This document shows, in pieces, positions 1-7,537 of a DNA stretch of 37,026 nt. This DNA comes from Pseudomonadota bacterium. Lineage in GTDB: Bacteria > Pseudomonadota > Gammaproteobacteria > Burkholderiales > Burkholderiaceae_E. Each line of letters starts with the position of its first letter. Positions within the stretch are counted from its first letter, which is position 1. The DNA lies in NCBI GenBank assembly GCA_963204785.1, contig CAUJHG010000065.1, forward strand, positions 1-37,026. The letters are read 5' to 3'. The notes under the pieces were generated by a model. That model ran no database searches. It was not told where the DNA came from and was given only the letters and a program-made list of their open reading frames with translations. Made by a program: the position numbers and the translations under genes.

Positions 1-404
1 TGGCAGGCGAGTGTCCCGGCCTCGTCGAACACCAGCACGGCCCGCGCCCCCGGGATCGCGTCGAGCGCCGTGGCGTGCTCCTCGAGCAGTTCCGGGCCGC
101 CGAAGGCCAGCAGCGCCTGTGCGACCGTGCCCAGGGCGTCCAGGGCGAGCGCCGCTCCGGGGTCGCCCGAGCCCAGGGTCTCGAGCACCAGCGCGCGCGC
201 GAGCGCGCCCATGCCGCTGCCGCCGACGCGCTCGGGCCAGTCGATGCGGTCCAGGCCCAGTTCGCGGGCCTGCGCCCGCAGGCCGTCGGGAACGGCGCGC
301 GCCTGCTCGTGCGCGCGCTGCCCGGGACCGAGGACTTCGTCCGCAAGCCTGCGCGCAGTGCGCACCGCGAGTTCGAGGCTTTCGTCGAGGGAGAAGTCGA
401 TCAC
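1..404 (-). CDS. Acyl-CoA dehydrogenase family protein, N-terminal part (cut by window edge)
   Basis: About 134 codons read leftwards from a GTG at 402-404 to the edge without a stop. The protein begins VIDFSLDESLELAVRTARRL and continues with a helical segment containing WPERVGGSGMG and LVLETLGSGDPG. This resembles the alpha-helical N-terminal domain of acyl-CoA dehydrogenases, where a conserved W-P-x-x-x-G-G-x-G stretch precedes the flavin domain. The catalytic and FAD-binding parts lie outside the window. The GTG is chosen because AAGG lies 8 nt upstream and no ATG is available; the frame stays open a little further upstream into the preceding gene. It starts 19 nt after the stop of the Bug receptor gene on the same strand, so the two are probably co-transcribed. 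Family assignment is fairly good; substrate is unknown. Confidence 0.6.
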   Translation of the reverse strand, partial: MIDFSLDESLELAVRTARRLADEVLGPGQRAHEQARAVPDGLRAQARELGLDRIDWPERVGGSGMGALARALVLETLGSGDPGAALALDALGTVAQALLAFGGPELLEEHATALDAIPGARAVLVFDEAGTLAC

Positions 405-423
405 GCCGGCTGCCTTGTCGCGC

Positions 424-1389
424 TCACTGCGGTTTCACGCCCGCCGCCTCTGCGACGCGGCGGAAGCGCTCGAACTCGGCAAGCTGGAAGCGACGCATCT
501 CGTCGAGCTTCAGGTGCAGCGCCTGCGAGGTCTGGGTCGCCTGGTAGGCCTTCGCGGGCTCGGACTCGAGCACCTGCTGCCAGAGGTCGGCCAGCCGCTG
601 CACGATCGGCTCGGGCGTGTCGGAGCGGACATAGAAGCCCGTCCACACCCAGGTCTCGAAGTCAGGGAAACCGCTCTCCTTCATCGTCGGGATGTCCGGG
701 AACGACGGATGCCTGCGGTCGGCCGTGAGCGCGAGCACGCGCACCCTCCCCTCCTTCATCAGCGCCTGCACGCCGCCGAAGTCGATGACGCCGAAGTCCA
801 GGTCGCCCGACATCACGTCGTTGACCATCTGCGCACCGCCCTTGTAGGCGACGTGGGTCATCTCGATCCCGGCTGCGGTGCCGAGCCAGGTGTTGATCAG
901 CTGATAGCCGGCCGAGTAGTTGCCGGCGTTCAGCGCGCGCCTGGGGCTCCGGGCCGAGGCGACCAGGTCGGCCATCGAGCGGTGCGGCGAGTCGCCCTTG
1001 ACGACGAAGGCAGCGGCGCCCTTGCCCAGGCCGACCAGCGGACGGATGTCCTTGACGGGGTCATAGGGCAGGTTCTTCATGACGACCGGGTTCACCGTCA
1101 GCGGCGAGTTCGATGCCAGCAGGATCGTGTAGCCGTCCGCGGGCGCCTGCCGCACCGTCTGGATCGCGATCTGGCCGCTCGCCCCCGGGCGGTTCTCGAC
1201 CAGCACCGGCTGGCCGACCATCTTCGAGAGCATCTCGCCGTAGACGCGCGCGCCGGTGTCCGAGCCGCTGCCCGCGGAGAAGGGCACGATCACCCGCAGC
1301 GGCTTCGAGGGAAAGGCCGTGCCCTGCGCCTGCGCCAGCCAGGGCGTGCAGATCAGCGCGAGGCTCGCAAGAAGGGTGCGGCGCTTCAT
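424..1389 (-). CDS. Bug-family (TctC) tripartite tricarboxylate transporter substrate-binding protein
   Basis: This is a 321-residue periplasmic solute receptor. The start at 1389 is chosen over a longer frame (to 1533) because it gives a clean signal peptide (MKRRTLLASLALICTPWLAQAQ, split here as residues 1-22) and has AGGAAA about 8 nt upstream. Family signatures are present: FPSKPLRVIVPFSAGSGSD after the signal peptide, then RPGASGQIA, YTILLASNSPLTVNP, VAYKGGAQMVNDVMSGDLDF and a C-terminal helical tail. Length is typical of the Bug family (about 320 residues), which is greatly expanded in Burkholderiales. No TctA/TctB membrane genes are adjacent, as is usual for orphan Bug receptors. It sits between a PanE-like enzyme and an acyl-CoA dehydrogenase, suggesting a carboxylate ligand, but the ligand cannot be read from sequence. 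Confidence 0.92.
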   Translation of the reverse strand: MKRRTLLASLALICTPWLAQAQGTAFPSKPLRVIVPFSAGSGSDTGARVYGEMLSKMVGQPVLVENRPGASGQIAIQTVRQAPADGYTILLASNSPLTVNPVVMKNLPYDPVKDIRPLVGLGKGAAAFVVKGDSPHRSMADLVASARSPRRALNAGNYSAGYQLINTWLGTAAGIEMTHVAYKGGAQMVNDVMSGDLDFGVIDFGGVQALMKEGRVRVLALTADRRHPSFPDIPTMKESGFPDFETWVWTGFYVRSDTPEPIVQRLADLWQQVLESEPAKAYQATQTSQALHLKLDEMRRFQLAEFERFRRVAEAAGVKPQ

Positions 1390-1512
1390 CGGGAAGTTTC
1401 CTGTCCTGGAATGGCCGATCTGGGACGAATGCGCCGATCGGGCGGATCGGCATCGAAGGCCGGGAGGCTCGCTGGTTGGCACCGAGCCGGTGTCTGGCAG
1501 GCAGGATAACTT

Positions 1513-1545
1513 GGATGTGTCCTCGAAAAACACATCCGTGTTTTT
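1513..1545. promoter_or_regulatory. Two overlapping perfect inverted repeats upstream of the Bug receptor gene
   Basis: On the plus strand, GGATGTGT (1513-1520) pairs with ACACATCC (1530-1537) across a 9-nt loop. AAAAACAC (1526-1533) pairs with GTGTTTTT (1538-1545) across a 4-nt loop. The two stems share bases and cannot form together. The second stem is A/T-flanked and looks terminator-like on both strands. It lies about 125 nt before the Bug receptor start and just after the end of the upstream gene unit. It could be a bidirectional terminator, a regulator-binding site or a switch in the leader. Confidence 0.45.
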
Positions 1546-1567
1546 CAGATTCCGAGCAGGCGTCAGA

Positions 1568-1678
1568 TCAGTGGATCGGCCGTTCGTGGACGATGCGCAT
1601 GTGCGGCAGCCCGCTGAGCAGCGCGTCGAACACAGCGCCCTGGGCCACCATGCGGACGGGGCGGATCGGTGCGCTCAC
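1568..1678 (-). CDS. Possible 36-residue ORF overlapping the panE-like stop codon
   Basis: A GTG at 1676-1678 overlaps the TGA of the PanE-like gene (GTGA). It opens a frame ending at 1568, with product VSAPIRPVRMVAQGAVFDAL... ending in HMRIVHERPIH. The four-base overlap is the usual sign of translational coupling. However, the ORF is very short, resembles nothing I recognise, and could equally be an open stretch by chance in GC-rich DNA or a remnant. Confidence 0.2.
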   Translation of the reverse strand: MSAPIRPVRMVAQGAVFDALLSGLPHMRIVHERPIH

Positions 1679-2613
1679 CCCGCTTCGCGTCGCGCGCGCA
1701 GCTCGTGGCTCTGCAGGTGACACCACGCGGCCCGCAAGGGTCCGGGGTCGATTCCGGCGCTGCGCGCGCGGCGCAGCAGGTCGGCGACCACGTGACGGCC
1801 CTCGGTGCGATGGCCGCCCTCGAGGTCGCGCAGCATCGATGCGGCGCCGGTGGATGTCGGGTCCATGAGCATGCGTCGGAACCCGGCCATCGCTGCCTCG
1901 CGCGGTGGGTATCCGGCGGCGGCCGCGGTGCGCATGCTGACTTCGAGCGCCTCGGTCATCAGCCCGGTTCCTTCCTCGCTCGCCAGGATGTCGCCGACGG
2001 TGGCGCGCATCAGGCAGGTCATCGCCGCGAGCGTGCCCAGACCGACGAACTTCTCCCACATCTCGAGCATCATGTCTTCGGCCAGCACGGCGTCGACCGG
2101 TGTCTTCGCCAGGAAGGCGTGCAGGGTCTCGAGCTTGGCGCGCGCGTCCGGGCTGCTGCCGGGCAGCGTCCCGAAGGCGATCCGGTGCATTTTCGCCAGG
2201 TGGCGAACCTCGCCCTGCGGGCCCAGCGTGACGGGAATCGAGCAGGCGCCCCCGAGCACGCGCTGCGCCCCGAAGACCTGGGCCAGCGTCTCGAGGTGCA
2301 GAAGCCCGTTGAGCAGCGGCAGGACGTGGCTCGACGGACCCATTGCGGGCGCGATCGCCTTCATGGCGCCGTCCAGGTCATAGGCCTTGCAGGTGAGCAG
2401 GATCAGGTCGAAGGGCTCGCGCACCTCGTGCGACTGCAGCCAGCGCGGCTTCACGTCGAAGTCGCCAAAGGGACTGCGCACCGCGAGCCCGTGCGTGGCG
2501 AGCTGCTGCGCGCGTCGGTCGCGCACCAGCCAGGTGAGGTCGGCGCCGGCCTGCTGCAGGTGCGCGCCGAAATAGCCGCCGATCGCGCCGGCGCCCAGGA
2601 CCAGGATCCTCAT
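1675..2613 (-). CDS. Ketopantoate reductase family (PanE/ApbA-like) oxidoreductase
   Basis: A 312-residue NAD(P)-dependent 2-hydroxyacid reductase of the ApbA/PanE family. The start at 2613 is supported by GGAGGA 6-7 nt upstream and by the protein opening directly with the Rossmann motif MRILVLGAGAIGGYFGAHL (GxGxxG). Other family marks are the catalytic-type lysine in LLTCKAYD, the asparagine in LLNGLLH, a C-terminal-domain lysine in WEKFVGLGTLAAM, and the substrate-binding TSTGASML-like region (here DPTSTGAASMLRDLE), with Ser and Glu/Asp in the expected places. The gene lies with a Bug receptor and an acyl-CoA dehydrogenase rather than with other pantothenate genes. Many such paralogues in Burkholderiales act on other 2-oxo acids, so a role in CoA biosynthesis is not assured. 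Confidence 0.88.
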   Translation of the reverse strand: MRILVLGAGAIGGYFGAHLQQAGADLTWLVRDRRAQQLATHGLAVRSPFGDFDVKPRWLQSHEVREPFDLILLTCKAYDLDGAMKAIAPAMGPSSHVLPLLNGLLHLETLAQVFGAQRVLGGACSIPVTLGPQGEVRHLAKMHRIAFGTLPGSSPDARAKLETLHAFLAKTPVDAVLAEDMMLEMWEKFVGLGTLAAMTCLMRATVGDILASEEGTGLMTEALEVSMRTAAAAGYPPREAAMAGFRRMLMDPTSTGAASMLRDLEGGHRTEGRHVVADLLRRARSAGIDPGPLRAAWCHLQSHELRARREAG

Positions 2614-2913
2614 CGCTTCCTCCCGTGCGCGTTGCGGCGCGCGCTGCCCGTGTCGTGGACACGGGGCGCGTTTCACCGCCCCGTCGTCTGCCCGGACCGG
2701 TCGTTCGCGCCGGCCTGGCTGGCAGTCATTGGATCAGAGCGATCGGTCTTCGCGCAAACCGGGCACGCGGATTCCGGCCCTGGTGGTGCGCCCCCGAGGG
2801 GCGCTCGGCGCTCGACCCCTGGCGGCGCGGTTCCACGGGGCCAGGAACTCCTCGGCCGAGTCGAATCGGCGTAGGCTTTGCAGCTCGGGATTTCGTCACG
2901 AGAGGAGCAGGTC
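2614..2913. other. Intergenic region between divergent genes, no gene seen
   Basis: These 300 nt separate the panE-like gene (minus) from the Ivy-domain gene (plus). All frames are open by chance because of high GC, but none gives a recognisable protein. A weak -10-like TAGGCT lies near 2872, with no convincing -35. The region probably holds the two divergent promoters. Confidence 0.5.
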
Positions 2914-3723
2914 ATGAGCAAGGGTGATCGCCTGCGCAGATCCTTCCTGCCTGCGGCGCTGCTGGCCGCCGCGCTGGGCAGCGCCGTCCCTGCCCACGCG
3001 AAGCTCGACACTGCAACCGAAGGGCGTTACGGGGGCGTCTATTCCAACGCCTGCTCCGACGCGCAGGCGCTGCGCGTCCGGTTCTTCGGCGACTTCATGA
3101 CCGTCGAGCGCGCCGGCAAGGCGGTGAACGCCAACCGCGTCCGTGCATCGAAGACGCACCCGTCGGCAGGATCCGCACCGGACTTCGCGGCGGTGATCCG
3201 GGGCGAGGTCGCCGGGGGCAACGGGCTGTCGTTCGTGCTGCATCACAACGCGGACGGCCTGTTCGCGGTGATCGAAGGCGACGAGCATGCGCTTGCCCCG
3301 CTGGGGCCCGATGTGCAGGGCCAGCGGCTGCGTCACTGCGACCCGAACCGCAACCGGCTGCCCGGCGCCGCGCCTGCAGCGGTGCCCGAGCGTGCGTACG
3401 ACCTGATGAAGGATGCGCGTTTCCGCGCAGCCTGGACCAAGGCGATCGGACCGTTGTCGCGTGAACGCTGGATCGCGCAACTCAATGGCCCGGCGCCCGA
3501 ACTGCGCAGCGAGACGCTGGCGGGAACAGCGTACACGGTCGGCGCCGTGTGCAAGCCGCACGACTGCGGCGACAACAGCCTGGTGCTCCTGCACGATGCG
3601 AAGGGCGGTCGGGTGCTGGCGCTGATCCATCAGAACGGACGCGAGACGCTCGTCGGCGCGCCTTCGCCGGAAATGGCGCAGGAACTGCGCAGGATCTGGC
3701 GCCAGGAGTGGCGCGGAAGCTGA
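2914..3723 (+). CDS. Secreted protein with C-terminal Ivy (lysozyme inhibitor) domain
   Basis: The protein has 269 residues; the start is ATG 2914, with AGAGGAG 6 nt upstream. Residues 1-29 are a signal peptide (basic MSKGDRLRR, hydrophobic core, cleavage after AHA), so it should be periplasmic. Residues about 160-269 match the Ivy family. They hold the diagnostic loop CKPHDC at 213-218, preceded by YTVGAV and followed by strands with SLVLLHD and RVLALIHQNG. In E. coli Ivy this loop plugs the active site of C-type lysozymes, and its cysteines form a disulfide. Residues about 30-150 form an extra N-terminal region with two cysteines (47 and 142) that I do not recognise, so the protein is about twice the usual Ivy length. 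The response-regulator GTG begins one base after the stop, suggesting one operon with the two-component pair. Ivy assignment is good; the role of the N-terminal part is unknown. Confidence 0.82.
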   Translation: MSKGDRLRRSFLPAALLAAALGSAVPAHAKLDTATEGRYGGVYSNACSDAQALRVRFFGDFMTVERAGKAVNANRVRASKTHPSAGSAPDFAAVIRGEVAGGNGLSFVLHHNADGLFAVIEGDEHALAPLGPDVQGQRLRHCDPNRNRLPGAAPAAVPERAYDLMKDARFRAAWTKAIGPLSRERWIAQLNGPAPELRSETLAGTAYTVGAVCKPHDCGDNSLVLLHDAKGGRVLALIHQNGRETLVGAPSPEMAQELRRIWRQEWRGS

Positions 3724-3724
3724 C

Positions 3725-4399
3725 GTGCGGGTGCTGCTCGTCGAGGACGATCGGATGATCGGCGAGAGCCTGCGCGAGGCCTTGCGCAGGCAGGGCATGG
3801 CCTGCGACTGGGTGCGCGACGGGCCCGCGGCCGAAACCTCGCTGAGCGCGCAGCGCTTCGATGCGGTGCTGCTCGACCTCGGCCTGCCCGGGCGCGGCGG
3901 GCTCGAGGTGCTGCGCGCGCGCCGCGAGCGCGGCGACGACACTCCGGTCATCGTGCTCACCGCGCGCGACGCGATCGCCGACAAGGTGGCCGGGCTGGAC
4001 GCCGGCGCGGACGACTACCTCGTCAAGCCCTTCGAGCTCGACGAACTGCTCGCGCGGCTGCGCGCAGTGCAGCGCCGGCAGGCGGGGCGCGCGCGGCCGG
4101 TGCTGCAGGTCGCCGACCTGCGGCTCGACCCGGCCACGCACGAGGTCACGCGCGGCGGCCGCCCGGTGCTGCTGTCGGCGCGCGAGTTCGCGGTGCTCGA
4201 GGCGCTGATGGAGCGTCCCGGCGCGATTCTCTCGCGCGCGCAGCTCGAGGACCGTCTCTACGGCTGGGGCGAGGAGCTCGAGAGCAACGCGATCAGCGTC
4301 TACGTCCACCAGCTGCGCCGCAAGCTCGGCAGCGACCTGCTGCACACGGTGCGCGGGCTCGGCTACTACGCGGGTCCGGCCAAGGACGGCGCGGCGTGA
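3725..4399 (+). CDS. OmpR/QseB-type two-component response regulator
   Basis: 224 residues, GTG start one base after the preceding stop, with GGAAG 5 nt upstream. Receiver domain at residues 1-115: acidic pocket E7-D8-D9, phosphoacceptor D51 in LLDLGLPG, T79 and K101 in LVKPFE. Winged-helix output domain at about 125-220 with the OmpR-type recognition region NAISVYVHQLRRKLG and the final RGLGYYAG hairpin. It belongs to the PmrA/QseB/TctD-like OmpR subfamily. The sensor kinase overlaps its 3' end, so they form a cognate pair. Genes on either side (lysozyme inhibitor, HtrA protease) suggest an envelope-damage regulon. Direct repeats before the protease gene could be its target. Confidence 0.93.
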   Translation: MRVLLVEDDRMIGESLREALRRQGMACDWVRDGPAAETSLSAQRFDAVLLDLGLPGRGGLEVLRARRERGDDTPVIVLTARDAIADKVAGLDAGADDYLVKPFELDELLARLRAVQRRQAGRARPVLQVADLRLDPATHEVTRGGRPVLLSAREFAVLEALMERPGAILSRAQLEDRLYGWGEELESNAISVYVHQLRRKLGSDLLHTVRGLGYYAGPAKDGAA

Positions 4400-5739
4400 T
4401 GCGGCGGTTCGCGCCGCTGCGCACCCTTCGTGCGCGGCTGTTCGCGTTCCTGCTCGCCTTCGGCGTGCTGACCGGGCTCGCCGTCGGCGGCGCGACCTAC
4501 TCGAGCGTGCGCAGCGAGGCCGACGAGCTCTTCGACTACCACCTGCGCCAGATGGCGCTGTCGCTGCGCGACCAGGGGAGCATCGGCGAGGACGAGCGCG
4601 CCGCGCTGTCCAACCCTGAGTTCGACTTCGCGGTGCAGATCTGGTCGGCCCAGGGCCTTGCGCTGTACACGAGCCGGCCTGCGGCGCTGGCGCAATCGCT
4701 GCCGGCGCGAGCGGTGCTCGGCTTCAGCCAGGTGCGCATCGCGGGCGAGGACTGGCGGGTGTTCGCCGCGGCCACCGCGCAGCGGGTCGTGCAGGTGGCG
4801 CAACCGCTGGCGGTGCGCAGGCGGCTTGCCACGAACGCCGCCTGGCGCAGCGTGCTGCCGATCGCCATTGCGGTGCCGCCGGTGACCCTTGGGCTCTGGT
4901 GGCTGATCTCCGTCTCGCTGGCGCCGCTGCAGCGGCTCGTGCGCGAGGCCGGTGCGCGCGACGCGCAGCGGCTCGAACCGCTGCCGCTCGACGGGCTGCC
5001 GGGCGAACTGGAACCGCTGGTGCGCGCATTCAACGGGCTGCTCGCGCGCCTGGAAGGCGCCTTCGACGCCCAGCGCAGCTTCGTCGCCGATGCCGCACAT
5101 GAGCTGCGCACGCCGCTGACCGCGCTGAAGCTGCAGATCGGCCTGCTGCAGGGCGCGCAGCCCGGAGCGGAACTGGACGCGACCGTCCGGCGCCTCCGGG
5201 AAGGGGTCGACCGCGCAGTGCGTCTGGCCGAGCAGCTGCTCGCGCTGGCCCGCGCAGAGCCGCGCACGGCCGGGCCGCTCAGTGCGGCCGACCTCGCCGA
5301 CGCGGCACGCCAGGCGCTCGCCGACGCGCGCCCGCTCGCACAGCGCTGCGGCGTCGCGCTCGAGCTCGATGCGCCACCCGAGGCCCCGATCCGGGGTGAC
5401 GCGCAGGCGCTGCGGAGCGCGCTGCGCAACCTGCTGGACAACGCTGCGCTGTACGGCGCCCGGCGCGTGGTCCTCGAGGTGCGCGTGCAGCCGGGCGGCT
5501 GGCGCGTGCGCGTCGACGACGACGGGCCCGGCATCGCGGCCGCCGATCGCGAGCGCGTGCTCGGACGCTTCCAGCGTGCGCACCACGGCGAGGTGCAAGG
5601 CAGCGGGCTCGGGCTGGCGATCGTGCGAGCGGTGGCGCTCCAGCATGGGGCGGTGCTGCGCCTGGAAGAGTCTCCTCTGGGCGGGCTGCGGGTCGAGATC
5701 GAGGCGCGCAGTCCGATGCAAGGCGGATTGCAGGAGTGA
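4399..5739 (+). CDS. Sensor histidine kinase paired with the OmpR-type regulator
   Basis: 446 residues from ATG 4399, which overlaps the regulator's stop (TGATG). A GTG three bases earlier is an equally coupled alternative. Layout: first membrane helix at residues about 12-33, a periplasmic sensor of about 115 residues, second helix about 152-173, then HAMP-like linker. The dimerisation helix has H234 in DAAHELRTPL, and the ATPase domain has the N-box RNLLDNAALYG (N348), G1 DDDGPGIA and G2 GSGLGLAIV. All kinase motifs are intact. Architecture matches QseC/TctE/PmrB-like kinases. The short periplasmic loop gives no clue to the ligand. Confidence 0.93.
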   Translation: MRRFAPLRTLRARLFAFLLAFGVLTGLAVGGATYSSVRSEADELFDYHLRQMALSLRDQGSIGEDERAALSNPEFDFAVQIWSAQGLALYTSRPAALAQSLPARAVLGFSQVRIAGEDWRVFAAATAQRVVQVAQPLAVRRRLATNAAWRSVLPIAIAVPPVTLGLWWLISVSLAPLQRLVREAGARDAQRLEPLPLDGLPGELEPLVRAFNGLLARLEGAFDAQRSFVADAAHELRTPLTALKLQIGLLQGAQPGAELDATVRRLREGVDRAVRLAEQLLALARAEPRTAGPLSAADLADAARQALADARPLAQRCGVALELDAPPEAPIRGDAQALRSALRNLLDNAALYGARRVVLEVRVQPGGWRVRVDDDGPGIAAADRERVLGRFQRAHHGEVQGSGLGLAIVRAVALQHGAVLRLEESPLGGLRVEIEARSPMQGGLQE

Positions 5740-5766
5740 GCCCTGCGGGCGACGGGCTGACTCCAT

Positions 5767-5799
5767 CTTCACGCTGGCTTCATCTGGGGCGCCTAGAGT
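5767..5799 (+). promoter_or_regulatory. Putative OmpR-type direct repeats and promoter before the DegP-like gene
   Basis: CTTCAC (5767-5772) and CTTCAT (5778-5783) are direct repeats spaced 11 nt start to start, the one-helical-turn phasing used by OmpR-family regulators. Ten nt after the second box lies TAGAGT (5794-5799), a plausible -10, and no -35 hexamer is present. This is the layout of an activator-dependent promoter. The adjacent response regulator is the natural candidate; that is inference. Confidence 0.45.
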
Positions 5800-5849
5800 G
5801 CGTCGCACATGGGTTGCACCCCTGCAGCCCGCCCGAAGAGGAGTCCATC

Positions 5850-7340
5850 ATGAAACGCAAGCTCATTGCCACCGGAGTCGCTTCCGCGCTCCTCGCGCTG
5901 GGTCTCGGAGCCGGCGCCGCCGACGCCTGGACGCTGCCGTCATGGTTCCATCGCGACGCGACCGGCACGGCTGCGGCGACGTCGGTTGCCGCTGTCGCGC
6001 CGACGGCAAGGCCAGTGGCCCCCGGGGTGCAGGCCGCGCCCGCCCTGCTGCCCAACTATCGCGAGATCGTGCGCACCCAGGGCCCCGCGGTGGTCGGCGT
6101 CATCGTTGCCGGCCTGCACACTGCGGACGAGCGCGGACCTGCGGCCGGCCCGAACGACGATCCCTTCTATCGCTTCTTCCGCGGCATTCCGGGGCTGCGG
6201 ATGCCGCCCCAGGACGAGACCCCCTTCCGCGGCCAGGGCTCGGGCTTCATCGTCAGCTCCGACGGGCTGATCCTCACCAACGCCCACGTCGTGCGCGATG
6301 CGCGCCAGGTGACCGTCAGACTCGCGGACCGGCGCGAGTTCGCCGCGAAGGTGCTCGGCAGCGACCCGTCGACCGACGTCGCGGTGCTGAAGGTGGAGGC
6401 GCACGGCCTCCCGACCGTCGTGCTCGGCGATCCGGCGGGAGTCGAGGTCGGCGACTGGGTGCTCGCGATCGGCGCACCTTTCGGCTTCGAGCAGACCGCC
6501 ACGCAGGGGATCGTCAGCGCCAAGGGGCGCTCGCTCCCCGGCGAGAGCTACGTGCCCTTCATCCAGACCGATGCTGCAGTGAACCCCGGCAACTCCGGAG
6601 GGCCGCTGTTCGACTCAGCCGGGCGCGTGGTCGGCATCAACGCGCAGATCTACTCGCGCAGCGGCGGCTTCCAGGGACTGGCCTTCGCGATCCCGCTGGA
6701 CGTCGCGCTGCACGTGAAGGACCAGATCGTCGCCCACGGTCGGGTCGAGCATGCCAGGCTCGGCGTGAGCACGCAGGACCTGTCGGCGCCGCTGGCGTCC
6801 TCGTTCGGCCTGGGCTCGCCCGATGGTGCGCTGATCTCGTCGGTGTTTCCGGGAAGCGCTGCGGAGAAGGCGGGGCTGAAGGCCGGTGACGTGATCACCG
6901 CGATCGACGGCAAGCCGGTCCACGTGGCGGGCGATCTCTCCAGTCGCGTCGGCCTGGCGCGACCGGGCGAGCGGATGACGCTTTCCGTGTGGCGGGACAA
7001 GGCGAACACCGAAGTGAAGGTGACGCTCGGGCGTGCCGAGCCCGAACGTGCGCAGACGGCAGCCGCCGGCGAGGGCGCGACGCTCGGGATGGCGGTGCGG
7101 CCGCTGGCGCCTGCCGAACTGCGTGAGGCGGGGCTGGACCATGGCCTGCTGATCGAGCAGGTGTCGGGCGCGGCGCAACTGGCCGGGATCGAACCGGGCG
7201 ACGTGCTGCTCGCGCTGGATGGAAAGCCCGTGCGCAACATCGAGCAGGTGCGCGAGGTCCTGCGTGCCCATCCGAAGCAGGTTGCCCTGCTGGTGGCACG
7301 CGACGGACAGCAGATCTTCGTTCCGGTGCCGCTCGGCTGA
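5850..7340 (+). CDS. Periplasmic serine protease of the DegP/HtrA family (two PDZ domains)
   Basis: 496 residues from ATG 5850, with GAAGAGGAG about 6 nt upstream. A longer frame exists upstream but would bury the signal sequence. Residues 1-25 are a signal peptide. The trypsin-like domain carries the intact triad: H146 in LTNAHVV, D176 in DPSTDVAVLK and S249 in NPGNSGGPL. Two PDZ domains follow, at about 285-370 and 395-490. These proteins degrade or refold misfolded envelope proteins, and the size fits DegP/DegQ/MucD. The gene follows the two-component operon after a 110-nt gap with its own putative promoter. Together with the Ivy-domain gene this suggests a response to cell-envelope attack. 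Which DegP/DegQ class it is cannot be decided from sequence alone. Confidence 0.93.
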   Translation: MKRKLIATGVASALLALGLGAGAADAWTLPSWFHRDATGTAAATSVAAVAPTARPVAPGVQAAPALLPNYREIVRTQGPAVVGVIVAGLHTADERGPAAGPNDDPFYRFFRGIPGLRMPPQDETPFRGQGSGFIVSSDGLILTNAHVVRDARQVTVRLADRREFAAKVLGSDPSTDVAVLKVEAHGLPTVVLGDPAGVEVGDWVLAIGAPFGFEQTATQGIVSAKGRSLPGESYVPFIQTDAAVNPGNSGGPLFDSAGRVVGINAQIYSRSGGFQGLAFAIPLDVALHVKDQIVAHGRVEHARLGVSTQDLSAPLASSFGLGSPDGALISSVFPGSAAEKAGLKAGDVITAIDGKPVHVAGDLSSRVGLARPGERMTLSVWRDKANTEVKVTLGRAEPERAQTAAAGEGATLGMAVRPLAPAELREAGLDHGLLIEQVSGAAQLAGIEPGDVLLALDGKPVRNIEQVREVLRAHPKQVALLVARDGQQIFVPVPLG

Positions 7341-7344
7341 GGCT

Positions 7345-7366
7345 GCGCCCGGCCCATGCCGGGCGC
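7345..7366 (+). terminator. GC-rich hairpin after the DegP-like gene
   Basis: GCGCCCGGC (7345-7353) pairs perfectly with GCCGGGCGC (7358-7366) over a 4-nt loop, 4 nt after the stop codon. There is no T-run, so it is not a classic intrinsic terminator. It may stabilise the 3' end or act with Rho. Confidence 0.45.
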
Positions 7367-7537
7367 CTCGCGCAAGGGAATCGGAACGGTCGCCGGCCTG
7401 AACGAGACCCTTGCGGGGCACTGCATCTGCTGCGGCAGTAGGATGATCCGATCCATGCAGGAGACCGGCAAGGCCGGCGGCCGCCCCGGCAGGGGATGTC
7501 GCCGGCGCCTGCGGTGACGCGACGGGAGGGCGAGGAG

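Noticed and set aside
2614..2913. A small gene in the panE-Ivy gap
   Set aside because: Open frames exist on both strands, but none has a plausible start signal or protein-like composition.
7439..7444. TAGGAT as a -10 of the acyl-CoA ligase gene with TTGCGG at 7411
   Set aside because: The spacer would be 22 nt, too long for sigma-70.
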